Below are positions 1 through 10,699 of a DNA stretch of 64,000 nucleotides, piece by piece. This DNA comes from Symsagittifera roscoffensis. Its lineage: Eukaryota; Xenacoelomorpha; Acoela; Convolutidae. How positions within the stretch are numbered: position 1 is the first letter of the stretch; every line of letters starts with the position of its first letter. The translations under genes and the position numbers were made by a program. The notes beneath the pieces were generated by a model. It was not told where the DNA came from. It saw nothing but the letters and a program-made list of their open reading frames with translations, and did no database searches. Where the stretch lies: positions 44,735,919 through 44,799,918 of the forward strand of contig NC_087065.1 in the NCBI RefSeq assembly GCF_963678635.1, in the 5' to 3' direction.

Positions 1-1100
1 GAAATAGTCGCAGGTGAATTTTCTATTTGATTTTGAGCTTTTGACATTGATGTTTTCAAACGACAGGAAATTAATATGGCTAAAATGGCTAAATAAGGAG
101 CCAAATTTTGTCTTGAAAAAAAGCACAAACACTTGATACTTTTCGTGTAGAGTCGGAATAACGAACCAAAAGCTATTTGTAACTACACAAAAATTTGACA
201 AATATTGAGTCTAAAAACAAATCAGAAACATGTCCAAAAAAAAATTTCTGGACCATCAAATTATAATTCTCTCTCTGACAAAAGACAGACTCTCAATTGC
301 ATGAGAACTAGAACAACAAATGACCCGGGTAGACCAAAAATGCTTATCATACAATTCTCATAAATGGTCAATTTCTTTTCATACAATTCCATACGTACAG
401 AAAATTGTATATGGAAATTGTATGATAGGTGTGTTTTTTCCATAAATCAAAAAAAAAATGTTTTTGTTTCTTATTTTGTTTTCTGAACAATTTTGGGTCC
501 TGTTTGCAACCGAGGACGAGTGACAAAGACTTTGGTTACTCAAAGCACCAAAGTTTGGACGGCCTTACATTTACAATGCATAGAAACGACCTGAATTATC
601 TTCAAGCTGTCCTTCACTAATCGTATAAAAAACTTTCTTTCACAAACTGTCCTTCACAAAATTTTAATTTTTGGCAAACAGAAGAAACAGGGCTTTTCAG
701 CGTTTTTGAAAAAAAAAATTAAGTGAAAAGAAAAAAAAAGACAATTTTATCGTATCCAGGACTACGTTATGCACACAAAAAATTGAATTTTGCATGCAAA
801 TTTTTTTTTGGAAAATGTTTGTTTGCGTACAAAATTCGATTTGCAGTTGAAAAAAAACTTTAAAAAATTTTGGGGCAAACTTTAAAAATTTTAGGGGCAA
901 ACTTTAAAAAAAAAACAGTTCATTTACAGGACAAAAATTACGATTGCCATAGTAGAAAAAGTTTACAATTTCATGATTTAATGAAAAGTTTTTGATTGCA
1001 ATGGTATTGCTGATTGCAAACGTGAAGATGATTAAATTCGCATGCTATAATCGGTTTTTTAAACAGTCATTTAAAAAACTACAGATTGATCTTCAATTAC
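1..1100. other. Non-coding AT-rich stretch, probably intron
   Basis: No exon or RNA gene is visible. Poly-A/T runs are common. An imperfect inverted repeat of about 15 bp (arms CATACAATTCCATA and its complement) lies near 380-432. If the exon at 1101-1218 is real, this is the intron following it on the minus strand. Confidence 0.5.
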
Positions 1101-1218
1101 CTGCAGCAGATGTTCGGGAATGAACAGGGTGAAATTTTTCAACACAGTGTCGGCTGACGAGAAATCAGTCGTCTCTTCTTCCTTCTGATGCTTCAAATTA
1201 CCACTTGTTGTGGCATTG
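1101..1218 (-). CDS. Exon of unidentified host gene
   Basis: On the minus strand an acceptor (TTTCATAG) precedes a 118-bp open stretch that ends at a good donor (CTGCAG|GTAATT). It encodes a hydrophilic, acidic stretch followed by a hydrophobic end (TVLKNFTLFIPEHLLQ). It begins with one base that completes a codon. That matches the exon at 3109-3218 if that exon ends at AA|GTTAGC. It ends in phase 0, so the gene should continue beyond the left edge of the window. I do not recognise the protein family. The evidence is splice signals, coding-like composition and phase agreement. Confidence 0.5.
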
Positions 1219-2598
1219 CTATGAAACATAGCATAACATATTAAACATTTTCAATTAAGTGCCCTGGAACAGGTTTCGAAAACTTTTGCCGAGCTATGAG
1301 CCCATGCGAGTGAATAATTTTCAATCCATCCCACGTTCGACAACAGGATATCTTTAACTTTTTCTCTCCTTGTAAAAGGGTATGAGATTTGTTACTAGGT
1401 ACTAAGTTCTAATATGCTTAACAGTTGAATTAGTTCATCATGGGGGAGGCCATTCGTTACTAAGTACCAAATGGGGGGAATAGCCAAAGAGATTCCCAAA
1501 ATGTCCCTACTGATACTCTTACAATCCCAATCAGTAAGTAAATGCAATTTCATATTGAGTCCCTGAGATTGCATCTTGATAGCAGCTGTTATCATTTATT
1601 GATCAGAAACCATACAATAATGGTATGCCTGTGCGATGGTCTACTCACCTAATTTTCTGGATAAATTCTCCATAATGTATCAAACCAAGAAGTCAGATTT
1701 TCAGTTTAAAAAACGAGGAATTATTTCCTACAATATATGTTGCTTCAGTGATATACTTTGGACTGCAGCCAGTAGGTTTCAATCAAATAATTTATAGGCT
1801 GTGATTTGTAATTTAAAATACTTTACTGTTCAAACGGGTTCATTCCTGAGTTCTGTGTCCTGGGGTCAAAATTGGTTTGGTCCATTTCAGCATCCAGGGT
1901 CATGTTTTTGACACTGAGTTGTAAGCTGTCGCTGAAAAGTAACCACGCTCAACTTCTCAGGTTTAAATGAAAAAAATCATCTAATTGCCAAACTCCCAAT
2001 ACATCGAGAAGAGAAGCGCAAGCTCTTACCATTCACCAGGGTGGTGTTTTCATTTTAAACAGCCATGTATGTTTTGTTTCAATCAATGAAATGAACAAAA
2101 AAATGGTTTTCCCAATTTTAGTTTTTTTTTCAGCGCTATTTTTCAGCGCTATAGCGGTGAAAAATAGCGCTGAAAAAAAAACTAAAATCGGGAAAACCAT
2201 ATATATAGCTGCAGAAAAGCGATAAAAATGCCGTAATTTAATCTTTGCTCATTTCACTCCTTGAGATAAAAAACCTGCATTTTTCTTTCACTGTGCAGAA
2301 AAATCGAGTTTAGAAAAGAAACATTGAGACCAAATTCGCACACATCGTTAATAATTTGTATGGGAAACAAAACATCATAAGGGCAAACTTCAAGCTAAGT
2401 AGTTACCTTTTGGGTATATCTAGGCTGAAATTAAATTTGATAAATTTTCTCTGTTATACGGCATGTCCAATGAACATTTACACAAAAATTTCCCAGTGTA
2501 CAATTTTCAAAAAAAAATTCTAGGATAAGAGAGTGTTTAGATCGCGAGGGTAAAAATTACTTCTTTGAATTAATTTCCACAAAAACTGTATCATCAAT
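1219..2598. other. Probable intron with a long palindrome
   Basis: No coding region is visible. The stretch contains the near-perfect 98-bp palindrome at 2103-2200 (separate entry) and ends at a hAT-like MITE. Confidence 0.5.
2103..2200. repeat. 98-bp near-perfect palindrome
   Basis: The arms 2103-2143 and 2160-2200 are 41 nt each and complementary except for one position (CCCAATTTT against AAAATCGGG). The 16-nt centre contains the perfect palindrome CGCTATAGCG. As RNA this would fold into one very long hairpin. It could be a MITE remnant, a small-RNA precursor or a cruciform-forming site. Confidence 0.9.
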
Positions 2599-2981
2599 CA
2601 GGGGCGGATCTAGGATTTTCTCGAGGGAGGCGGATTTTCAAAAAAAAAATTGAAAATTTTGACGACCTTTTTTTTAGGTAGACCAAATAGATTTCCCGAG
2701 CTCTCCTAAAACACTAAAAAGACGCTTTTTTGGCCAAATTTTCTACAGCGGAAGGCAACTTTTGAAAAAACAGGTCAAAAAAGCCGTTTTTGGGCACTTT
2801 TTGGAAAATTTCCCCCTCAAAAATAGTAAATGTTGGCGCCAAAGGCGCTTATTGAAAAATTTTAGGGTTAAAATTTAATTTCTTAAAAAGTACCAAAGGG
2901 GGACCCTTTGGGTTGGCAGGGGTCGAATCCCTGAGGGGCATGACACCCCCCCCCCCCCTTCATCACCTAAATCCGCCTCTG
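2599..2981 (-). mobile_element. hAT-like MITE, copy 1
   Basis: The element starts CAGGGGCGGATCTAGG and ends CTAAATCCGCCTCTG, giving inverted termini. It is flanked by near-identical 8-bp repeats TCATCAAT and TCATCAGT, and 8 bp is the usual hAT duplication. The inside has no ORF and holds a long C run. It is inverted relative to the copies at 5655 and 7648. Confidence 0.8.
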
Positions 2982-3108
2982 TCATCAGTAATTTAACAAT
3001 TTATGCATTAGTTTCATTAATTTAAACCTAACTGCTTAAAGATTTAGAGCGCTTAAAGGTTTAGCGCCTAGCACGTTTCGGTACCATGACAAAATAAATT
3101 AGGCTAAC

Positions 3109-3218
3109 TTGAGTTGTTTCTGGAGATTCTTGAGATACTCGTCTGGTTTGGCGCCTGGTTGGTTCAATCCTTTCTCGTGTGACTTGGTAAAAGTCTGCAG
3201 GAAGTCCATCAACTTCCT
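3109..3218 (-). CDS. Exon of unidentified host gene
   Basis: The acceptor AATTATTTTAG precedes a phase-0 open stretch starting RKLMDFLQTFTKSHEKG and ending near EYLKNLQKQL. Two ends are possible. A donor at AA|GTTAGC would give 110 bp, in phase with the exon at 1101-1218. Otherwise the stretch reads on to a TAA at 3099-3101 and would be the terminal exon. Phase agreement favours the first reading. It is lysine-rich and helical-looking. The family is not recognised. Confidence 0.6.
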
Positions 3219-5654
3219 CTAAAATAATTGGAGAATTCTCACCAATAACAAAAAAACGAAAAGGCTTGACAAAAGCCTAACGTATAAGGGAGGAGAAAGT
3301 TCAAAACACTACACCGCCCAAACTATTATTTAACCCCATTCAATTTCTAGCGACTGACATAAATGATTTGAATTTCTAAACTGTTGGGCGCTCGCTTATA
3401 CCAAAAATGAATAGGAATGTGCATACGGGAAAGTTTTTCACAGAAAGTTTCCGAAAATTGCCAAGAACAAAACTTTGGATTCCTTTTATTGCAGATCAGT
3501 GTTAACCGCAGAACGATGATCCAATCACGCAGCACATTTTATGATTAGAATAGAGGTCCAATAGATCTACACATCTAATTGCTACAACCATTTCAAAATA
3601 GTAGAAATAGCTCATTAACTTGGTATACAGAAAAAGAACACACAATGAAACAAGGATAACTGGTTACTGTGCAAGTCGCATATTGTGTTCCGACCAGTCT
3701 TAAAAATACAAAAATGTTTTTTTTTCGAAAGAATTTCGTTTTTTCTGCTTTGTGTGAAAAAAATCTAATAGAAAATTAAATAAAACTTAGGCATATTCGA
3801 AGCTCAAAATAAAACAGGCAAACTGTACCACAGGTTTTGAAAAAAAAATGACTAGAAAACAAAAAACCAAAAAGATTCGACATTTAAAAAAAAATTGCAG
3901 AAATGTTTTGAATTTTTGAAGTTTTTGATTCCCGAAATGGCGCTGAATAAACTCCAAAAAGTAAATTTACTCGAGTAAAACTTAGTTTTGACGGCTTAAA
4001 TCAAGCATGATTAAGCTATTGTAAGCCTGCTCGTTCGCTTTAATCGCTGGAATTTAGACTTAATATCAAAAAAATTTAACCTGTTTTTCTCGATACTTGA
4101 AGAACTTTTTGCACTTTTTGCAAAGCCTAAAATGTTTTGACTGCATTTTAATTTCTATGCAAATTGAAGTAATAGATGAAACTTTTGTAATAAGAAAAAA
4201 AGTTTCAATTTCTTCAATATTTTTAGAAAATCATCCCCCCATGTAAAAAACAGAGTGATAATTTTTGCATATAGCAAAGTATTAAATAATTGCTTCTATC
4301 TCGTTTCCAGAAAGTAACAAAATTTTATGAGTTTGTATGGGTTTTCTATTCAAAAAAATACGAAAACCAGTTTCAAGAGAATCATTTTCCCTCAAGTTCC
4401 TTCTATATTACAAATTGCAGAATATTCCAGGCCACTTTGAAATTAACGAGAGAAAGAGAAAACAGTGATCATATTGGAGCAAAATATAAGCATTTTTATA
4501 AAGAAAAACGACACCAAACAACTTGAAGAACTTGAATACGAGCAAAAAATTTTGCATCAGACAAAAATTTCCAGATTGACGGAAATCTCCAAACGACAAA
4601 AAAAATTTGGATCAGACAAACAAAGAAATCAAAGTATCTAACACAAGCGAAACAGCATCTTTGTCGCTAATTACACGTTTCGTCGCTCACCGCGATTTTG
4701 CGTGTAATACCGGACATGTAAAAAATTAGAGGCAAGTACACTAACTTTGCATGTAACAAGTTTGACTAATAACTTTGTAATAATTATGAAACCAAACAGG
4801 ACTGCTCGTATCAGTGCGAGGCCCTGAAATTTCCGACTGCCTTTTAAGGTTTATGGAGCAGTATTAACATTGAAAAGTTAAATGTAAAAAAAATGAAATT
4901 TTTTTCTGAAATTTGAAATTTTTAAAATAAAAATCATCATCCCACACGCCATTTAAAGTACAAAAGGATAGATTCCGTTTCTTGTAATCAATTATGGCAA
5001 GCAAGCTTCTTTCAACCATTTTGGAACGATTTCTAAGACGGATTAACTCTCCGCTCACTCGTTAATAGCGCGAAATATATCGCGCGTAATTGTCCCAAAT
5101 TGGCAAAAATGGATATCTTTAAACCCCGATAACTTTGCGAAAAATGATCACAGGTAAAATATCTTTTCAAATTTGAGCTCGGGACAACGATACCCTTCGT
5201 GGTAATGATAAAAAAAAATTCCGTCAAAAATGACTAGCTAAAAAGTCGAAATTTGTCTGAAGAAAAAAAAACTACCCCGAGCACAAATATTCCGTTACTT
5301 TCATTTAAAATTAGGATTATTTAAATTTTTATGAATTAAATTTATAAAATCACTAAATGCTTACTTCTTAGTATTCAAATTTCAAAGCTTATGCTATTAC
5401 ATTGCAAAAGCTGCCTGCAACAAAAGTGCCACCAAAAGTAAGGCTAATAATTGCAACTAGAATGGGAAAAAAGTTGCTTCGCAGTATATCTCTTCGCTCC
5501 ACTTGTGTGACAAAAACACAATCTAAAAAATTAAAACAAGGGAATACCACTCGTGCGAAAGACCAAAAGCGCAAAAATTATGTCAGTCTATCAGAATTCA
5601 TAAATTCGAACAAAATAAGCAAAAAAATCAGTCAGTTTTGGACAGTGTTTAAAG
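3219..5654. other. Non-coding, dispersed-repeat-rich intron
   Basis: No supported exon is visible. Around 3650-4140 lies a copy of a dispersed repeat whose end reads GGTTACTGTGCAAG followed by a TGTTCCGACC-like motif, with an internal CTCGAGTAAAACTTAG-like stretch. The same family recurs near 30.4, 34.5, 35.9 and 38.1 kb. Confidence 0.5.
3650..4140. repeat. Dispersed repeat family B, copy
   Basis: It shares with copies near 30.4-31.3, 34.5-35.0, 35.9-36.5 and 38.1-38.66 kb the terminal motif containing TACTGTGCAAGT and TTCCGACCA, plus an internal block with TTGTAAGCCTGCTCG. No ORF is present. It is probably a non-autonomous DNA transposon; the limits are approximate. Confidence 0.5.
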
Positions 5655-6091
5655 CAGGGGCGGATTTAGGGGGGGGGGGGGGGCGGGGGGGGCGGACGCC
5701 TCCCCTCAGGGATTCGACCCCCTGCCGACCCAAAGGGTCCCCCCTTTGATACTTTTTCAGAAATCCATTTTTGGCCGACCGACCCTAAAATTTTTCTAAA
5801 GGCGCCTTCGGCTCTAATATATACTAACTTTGAGGGGGAGCGCGCGCCAAAAAAAAACGCAATTTTTTTGTCAAAATTTTTCAAAAAGTGCCCAAAAACG
5901 GCTTTTTTGACTGTTTTTTCAAAAATTTGCCTGCGGCGCAGAAAAATTTTGCCAAAATAGGGGCAAAACAGTGCTTTGGGAGAGCTCGAAAAATCAATTT
6001 GGTCGACCTAACAAAAAAAAAAGGTCGTCAAAATTTTGGAAAATTTTTCAAAAATCCGCCCCCCCTCGAGAAAATCCTAGATCCGCCCCTG
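5655..6091 (+). mobile_element. hAT-like MITE, copy 2
   Basis: The termini CAGGGGCGGATTTAGG and CCTAGATCCGCCCCTG are inverted repeats. The flanks carry a perfect 8-bp target duplication GTTTAAAG at 5647-5654 and 6092-6099. The inside is non-coding with a long G run near 5670-5682. This is the best-preserved copy in the window and supports hAT mobilisation. Confidence 0.88.
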
Positions 6092-6581
6092 GTTTAAAGC
6101 ATTGATTGTTTGAAAACTTTCGCGCACCATTGCGTATGAGAATATCCCCGTTGAAAACAAGTTACACAGCCTCTGTTCATATAAGCAAACACTTCACGGG
6201 TGTATATTGAGAGTAATAAGCAATAGTTTGTTATAAAAATGATTCAAACTGAATTTTCGCGAAAATAAGCATGTCTTTTTGAAAGAGATAGAATTCATTT
6301 GAGAAAATGTCATCTTCTTAAACTAGTGGTTTACATGAAAAAATATGTTACTTGAATGCAATATTTTTGCTAATGGCAAGTCTAACATTAAAGATTAATG
6401 AAACCGGAAAGTTGAAACTTCATTCAGCAATGCGGGGTCTCAAACTCACTTAGCTACTTCATACGCAATTTACCTACTTGCATTGATTTGTCAGAACTAT
6501 CTAACTTTTAGTCAGGCAAATTAACTCAATCATTTCAAGCAACACTGAGCTAAAAAGAGACATTGGGTAGATGTGACTTAC
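6092..6581. other. Non-coding intron
   Basis: No coding or repeat structure was recognised apart from the MITE target duplication at its left edge. Confidence 0.5.
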
Positions 6582-6678
6582 TGCGTCCGGTCCATAGTCC
6601 ACAATGGTGGCAGTGAGAGCCTTCAGTGCTTCTTCTCTCCTACTATCCATCTCCTTCTCCCATTTTGGGCTCCCTCTT
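6582..6678 (-). CDS. Exon of unidentified host gene
   Basis: On the minus strand the acceptor TTTTTTGCAG precedes a 97-bp exon ending at the consensus donor GCA|GTAAGT. Only one frame is open and it encodes a lysine/glutamate-rich segment (KWEKEMDSRREEALKAL) followed by TATIVDYGPDA. It takes two bases (AG) from the exon at 6831-6921 to make an Arg codon and ends in phase 0, matching the exon at 3109-3218. The composition is clearly coding. The family is unrecognised. Confidence 0.7.
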
Positions 6679-6830
6679 CTGCAAAAAAAATATCTTTTGC
6701 TCATTTTTTTCCAACTCGTTTCATTGCGTTCATATAAAAAAAGATTCTTTAAAATAATTTGGACAAATCACCCGATAAATGACAAAAAAATTCAAATCAA
6801 GATTAAGTTCACTTGCTAGTAGCAAAATAC

Positions 6831-6921
6831 CTTTTCCACTGGCTAGTTCTGAAGTAATCTGAGTCCTTGCCAAACAGCCAGTTGTCTTCCCCTTGTGGCA
6901 TCAGAACTAGAGATCCCTTGG
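6831..6921 (-). CDS. Exon of unidentified host gene
   Basis: The acceptor CTTTTTCCAG and donor AAAAG|GTATTT bound a 91-bp exon. The frame that joins correctly to the next exon encodes a segment with MPQGEDNWLFGKDSDYFR and ends in WKR across the junction. It needs one base from its upstream exon, which I could not locate. The next gene pieces upstream on this strand lie beyond the LTR element at 8575-27389, so the element probably sits in the intron upstream of this exon. Confidence 0.65.
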
Positions 6922-7647
6922 CTGGAAAAAGGCGTATTTTTATTCCCAATATGCGAATGGAAAAGTTTACTGTGTAACAGATACTTAATCAAGGTGTCAT
7001 ACGAATTATAAACTTTTCGATTTATTAACATAACGTATATTATTGTTCCGATCACTTTTGTAGAGTGCAAGAAACCATGGCATGGGGTGAGTAGACTCGT
7101 AAACAGTTATCCGTTTTCCAGACAAAATGTGCTCCCGATTTAATTCTACTGTAATTTTTACTTAATTTATTCTAATATTGCCGCTCATTCTTGCAACTTT
7201 TCACCTCTCATGCTTTCGTCCCTGAATTACGAAAACAAAAAAATTTGAGGAAAATCTTCCATATTTGTGAATTTCTTTATTCAAATCATTGTATCATTGT
7301 AGTCACAACTTTCCATGCTACCCACAAAGTAAACGACTATCCTTGCTGTATTTTTTTAAATATAGCCATGCCCAACAGTTATCGGGCCAACAAGAAATTA
7401 ATAGCCCAAAAATCGAACGCGAATACGTTTAACCCAAAATGGATTGCTTAAAGAGTAGCGAATAAAGGTACTCGAGGGAATTTATCGCAAATTTTACCCG
7501 GTGTAATGATTCTTGGAAATTCTTTACATAAAATCGTATCTTAAAAGTTTAAATTTTCACAAAAAAAAAACAAAATTAGCTGAAAACAAGATAAAATTTT
7601 ATGAAAAATATCGCTAAATTGCTGCCCAAATATCACATAACGCTACG
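6922..7647. other. Non-coding intron
   Basis: No supported exon was seen; the missing upstream exon of the gene could lie here or beyond the LTR element. Confidence 0.4.
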
Positions 7648-8056
7648 CAGGGGCGGAGTTAGCTGTGGGAGCGGGGGGATGGGATGGAGCTCTTCTCTCC
7701 CCCCTCTCTCCCTCAGGGATTCGACCCCCTCACCAACCAAAGGGTCCCAAAGGGTATTATTTTATGACATTTTTAGGCCGACCAACTCTAAAATTTTTCT
7801 TAAGGTGCCTTCGCGCCAATATATACTATTTTTGAAGGGGAGCGCGCACCGAAAAAAACGCAATTTCCTTTTGGTAAAATTTTTTCAAAAAGTGCCCGAA
7901 AAGCAGCGCAAAATTTTAAGCCAAAATAGGCTCGTAATAGTGTTCTGGCAGTGCTCGGAAATCAATTTGATTGACCTGAAAAAAATCAAACAAATTTTTG
8001 AAAAAAAAAATGAATATCCACCCTCCTTCCCCGAGAACATCCTAGATCCACCCCTG
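7648..8056 (+). mobile_element. hAT-like MITE, copy 3
   Basis: The ends are CAGGGGCGGAGTTAG and CCTAGATCCACCCCTG. The flanking octamers ACGCTACG and ACACTGCG match at 6 of 8 positions, so this copy is older than copy 2. It has the same orientation and internal order as copy 2. Confidence 0.75.
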
Positions 8057-8574
8057 ACACTGCGGTATCTCAATCACAGTTATGTTATCAAAACGAATAC
8101 AACAAAAACAAGAAAAAAAATCAAAACCCTATTTTAGTTGCTTTATAGAAAGGTACAGCAGGAAGATGACCTCCAGAAACTTATAGATTTTTATGGCTTG
8201 AATGATTTAAGGAAAATAATGTTGTAGTAATAATACTTTAAAAGGGGACTGAAAATTTCTCGTGTAGCATCTCCACACGCTAGTCACTAACCAGTCAAAG
8301 GGGTAAAAATTGGGAGTTTTTTTAGCTGAGAAAAATTTTCTATAATATTAGGACTAAGAGCCTCAATATGATAAATCAAACAGCGAGCTTAAAAACAACT
8401 TATGGGCATTTGAATTTTTACAAAAAACGCTCTAATCTGTCAGAATAATTGAATTATATTGGAAAAAAAATTATATACATTATATATTCACCACAGACAC
8501 AGAGATGACTTGGCATCAGCATTGGAAAAGTTTTTCAAAGCAGTTTGGATGAAATCATAATTGCTGCAAAATGC
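8057..8574. other. Non-coding flank of the LTR element
   Basis: No gene is seen. The last four bases before the element, ATGC (8571-8574), are its left target-site duplication. Confidence 0.6.
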
Positions 8575-8982
8575 TGGAACCTGATTTAAACTATATTTTA
8601 TGATTGGATAAATTAAATGTTTTACCAATATAAAGTATTTAAAATTAACCAATCATGATCCATCTAACTAACAACCCACTTATTTGTAAGTGCTGAAGTT
8701 ACTTGTAATTTCAGCACCAGAGAGATTTGAATTTAACTTAGAAATTAGTTGGACTCTCCCGAGCACTTCAGCAGCCGCAATAAACCAGTATACCCTAGAT
8801 CTATTGAGCCTAGCAGAGACTAGTTAAACAACCTGAGACTAGATAGTATAAGAGTAAGATTAGGATCGGTATTAGACTAAGAAGTTGCACGAATCTATCC
8901 GGCCGAAAATAAGATAGCGTGACGAGCAGACGGTGTACCCTATCCGAAATTACTCTATGAGTTACACTACGGTCCTAACTCA
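8575..8982 (+). repeat. 5' LTR of element 1
   Basis: 408 bp, beginning TGGAACCTGATTTAAAC and ending GGTCCTAACTCA. A TATA-like TATAAAGT lies at 8629 and an AATAAA polyadenylation signal at 8779-8784, in the expected U3-R order. The sequence matches 26982-27389 with no difference that I could find. Confidence 0.95.
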
Positions 8983-8984
8983 TC

Positions 8985-9002
8985 TGGTGCGACCATAAGT
9001 CT
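8985..9002 (+). promoter_or_regulatory. Putative tRNA primer-binding site
   Basis: Two bases after the 5' LTR the sequence reads TGGTGCGACCATAAGTCT. TGG complements the CCA end of a tRNA and the spacing is typical of an LTR element. I could not match the rest confidently to a standard tRNA. Confidence 0.6.
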
Positions 9003-9069
9003 CGAACAAGACCTTACTAGATTAGAATTAACCAAAATAGATTAGAAATTAGACAAAAACATTTACAAA

Positions 9070-9303
9070 ATGTTATACGACAATAATTTAATTGAAATGT
9101 CTCTCCGACTCAATAGATCAGAGCCAATATTCCGAACCATAATAGAACTACCCGGAATTGGAAGAAGACATCGAACCAAAGACGACATACGACAAAGTAG
9201 AAACTTGCCGTATAGTTATATGATAGTTCGGCAAAAGCCAGAACAAACTTTTATATTTCGAATACTACTTGCAATGAATTTAGATTTCCATTTGCAAACA
9301 TAA
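9070..9303 (+). CDS. Small leader ORF, doubtful
   Basis: A 77-codon ATG frame in the leader, 87 bp after the LTR. The product is basic and moderately hydrophobic with no recognisable motif. It is the first ATG frame of any length on the genomic RNA, so it could act as an upstream ORF or be chance. Its stop (9301-9303) is well before ORF1. Confidence 0.25.
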   Translation: MLYDNNLIEMSLRLNRSEPIFRTIIELPGIGRRHRTKDDIRQSRNLPYSYMIVRQKPEQTFIFRILLAMNLDFHLQT

Positions 9304-9628
9304 AACCTTGAAGTTAATCTTCAAAATCATTCCAGGCGCTAAACAAAATTAATATTATACAATAACGATTGATAAAAAGATCTAAGATCGTTTTCTTATT
9401 CTGCAGTAATATACAAAACATGTTTGAAAAATATTTATTGGAAAATAAAAATAAAAATTAGTAGCATGACAATAAATGGTTAGTAATCATAAATCATCCT
9501 GTTGTTCCAGCTTCATCACCTAAAACATAACAGCAATCATCAACTCACTAATATCATCAAAACACTAAATCTTTCCTTTACACAAATTTAAAACTTTATT
9601 AAAATTTAAAGTCACTTAATTTAAAAAC

Positions 9629-9716
9629 CAGATCATCAAGGCTTATCCTTGGATCTTAAATCATTTTCTACTTAATTAAATTTTAAATTTGATCATCAAG
9701 GCTTATCCTTGGATCA
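9629..9716 (+). repeat. Duplicated hairpin block in leader
   Basis: The block GATCATCAAGGCTTATCCTT (plus GGATC) occurs twice, about 60 bp apart. Within each copy AAGG/CCTT and ATC/GAT can pair around a CTTAT loop. Paired stem-loops in a retroviral leader may help packaging or dimerisation; this is inference. Confidence 0.7.
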
Positions 9717-10231
9717 AACAGAACAACTTTGTTCTCCCCCACCCACTTAATTAGTGTCTAACGACCTCAAACGTCGATTCACTACCCAACCCTTTCTAAA
9801 GACCCAAGACTAATAGAAATTTTTAAACAAAACTAATCATCCAAATTAGGATAAACAGTGAAGAATTTCGGTTATTCATCCTTCACTTGACCCCCCCTCT
9901 TACCAGACCCAGGTTAAATCTTAGACTTAGTAAGTTTAAAATAGTACCTAACGAACTACTCGCGTTCTAATTATACCTGAACCTTGTGGATCGATTTACT
10001 ATTCTCCAACCCTTGAACACAATCACTACCCCTAAGTAAGATTAAGTAAGTTAACACCTTAGCTTATACTAGTCACGAGAAAGTAAAAATCATTCTTCGG
10101 AATCGATATACTTTTCTCTCCAACCCTGAACAAAAAGACCCAGGTTAAGCTAACCAAAAAATCGTAAGAACTAACAGTTTAGGAAAATAAAAATCATTTA
10201 ACAACTTTTTGCATCCGTCATCCTAAACCTT

Positions 10232-10699
10232 ATGTCATTTAAAAACCTAGGAAATAAACAAACAATCATTTTACACAATTGTGAAATAGATAACAAAAAA
10301 TACGACCTTGTAATCACACCTCATACACAAACAATTGGATACATTCGCACAAAACGACAAACACTAAAGAGAAAAATAATAACTAAACAAAGACAAATAA
10401 CACGAAAAAGATTTTCAAAAAATCGAAACGCATTTTCAGAATCAGAAACCAACAGTTTAGACGAACTTTACAAACTAAAAGAATCAATAGATAAAAATTA
10501 CCCACTTCACGATCAATTATATTTTTTTGACTCAGAAACAACTTCAAATTCATCACAAAGAGGAAAAAGAAGAATAAAAAAGCAGTACAAACACAAACCA
10601 GTACATTTATACAATTGGAATCAACCAATTCGACACATTAATAATTACATATTAACAGTCATCGAACGAAAAAATGAGCTCAACGCACACTCCAGGTGA
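10232..10699 (+). CDS. ORF1 of element 1, basic protein
   Basis: 155 aa, ATG start, rich in Lys/Arg, with a highly basic block at about residues 39-66 (RTKRQTLKRKIITKQRQITR) and another near residues 108-120. No family was recognised. Its last 26 bp overlap ORF2 in another frame, so the two are probably translated from the same RNA. The basic character would suit an RNA-binding or nuclear-targeting accessory protein, but that is a guess. The A-rich, G-poor codon use matches the rest of the element. Confidence 0.6.
   Translation: MSFKNLGNKQTIILHNCEIDNKKYDLVITPHTQTIGYIRTKRQTLKRKIITKQRQITRKRFSKNRNAFSESETNSLDELYKLKESIDKNYPLHDQLYFFDSETTSNSSQRGKRRIKKQYKHKPVHLYNWNQPIRHINNYILTVIERKNELNAHSR

Larger units (their letters stand above)
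8983..10231 (+). other. Long 5' leader of element 1
   Basis: 1.25 kb lie between the LTR and the first sizeable ORF. The leader contains two copies of a 24-nt hairpin-forming block (near 9629-9655 and 9690-9716), recurring GACCCAGGTTAA motifs (about 9904 and 10136) and two donor-like GTAAGTT sites (about 9929 and 10043). A packaging or splicing role is likely but unproven. Confidence 0.6.

Noticed and set aside
7601..8137. 178-aa plus-strand frame
   Set aside because: Most of it is the hAT-like MITE at 7648-8056; related copies do not keep the frame.
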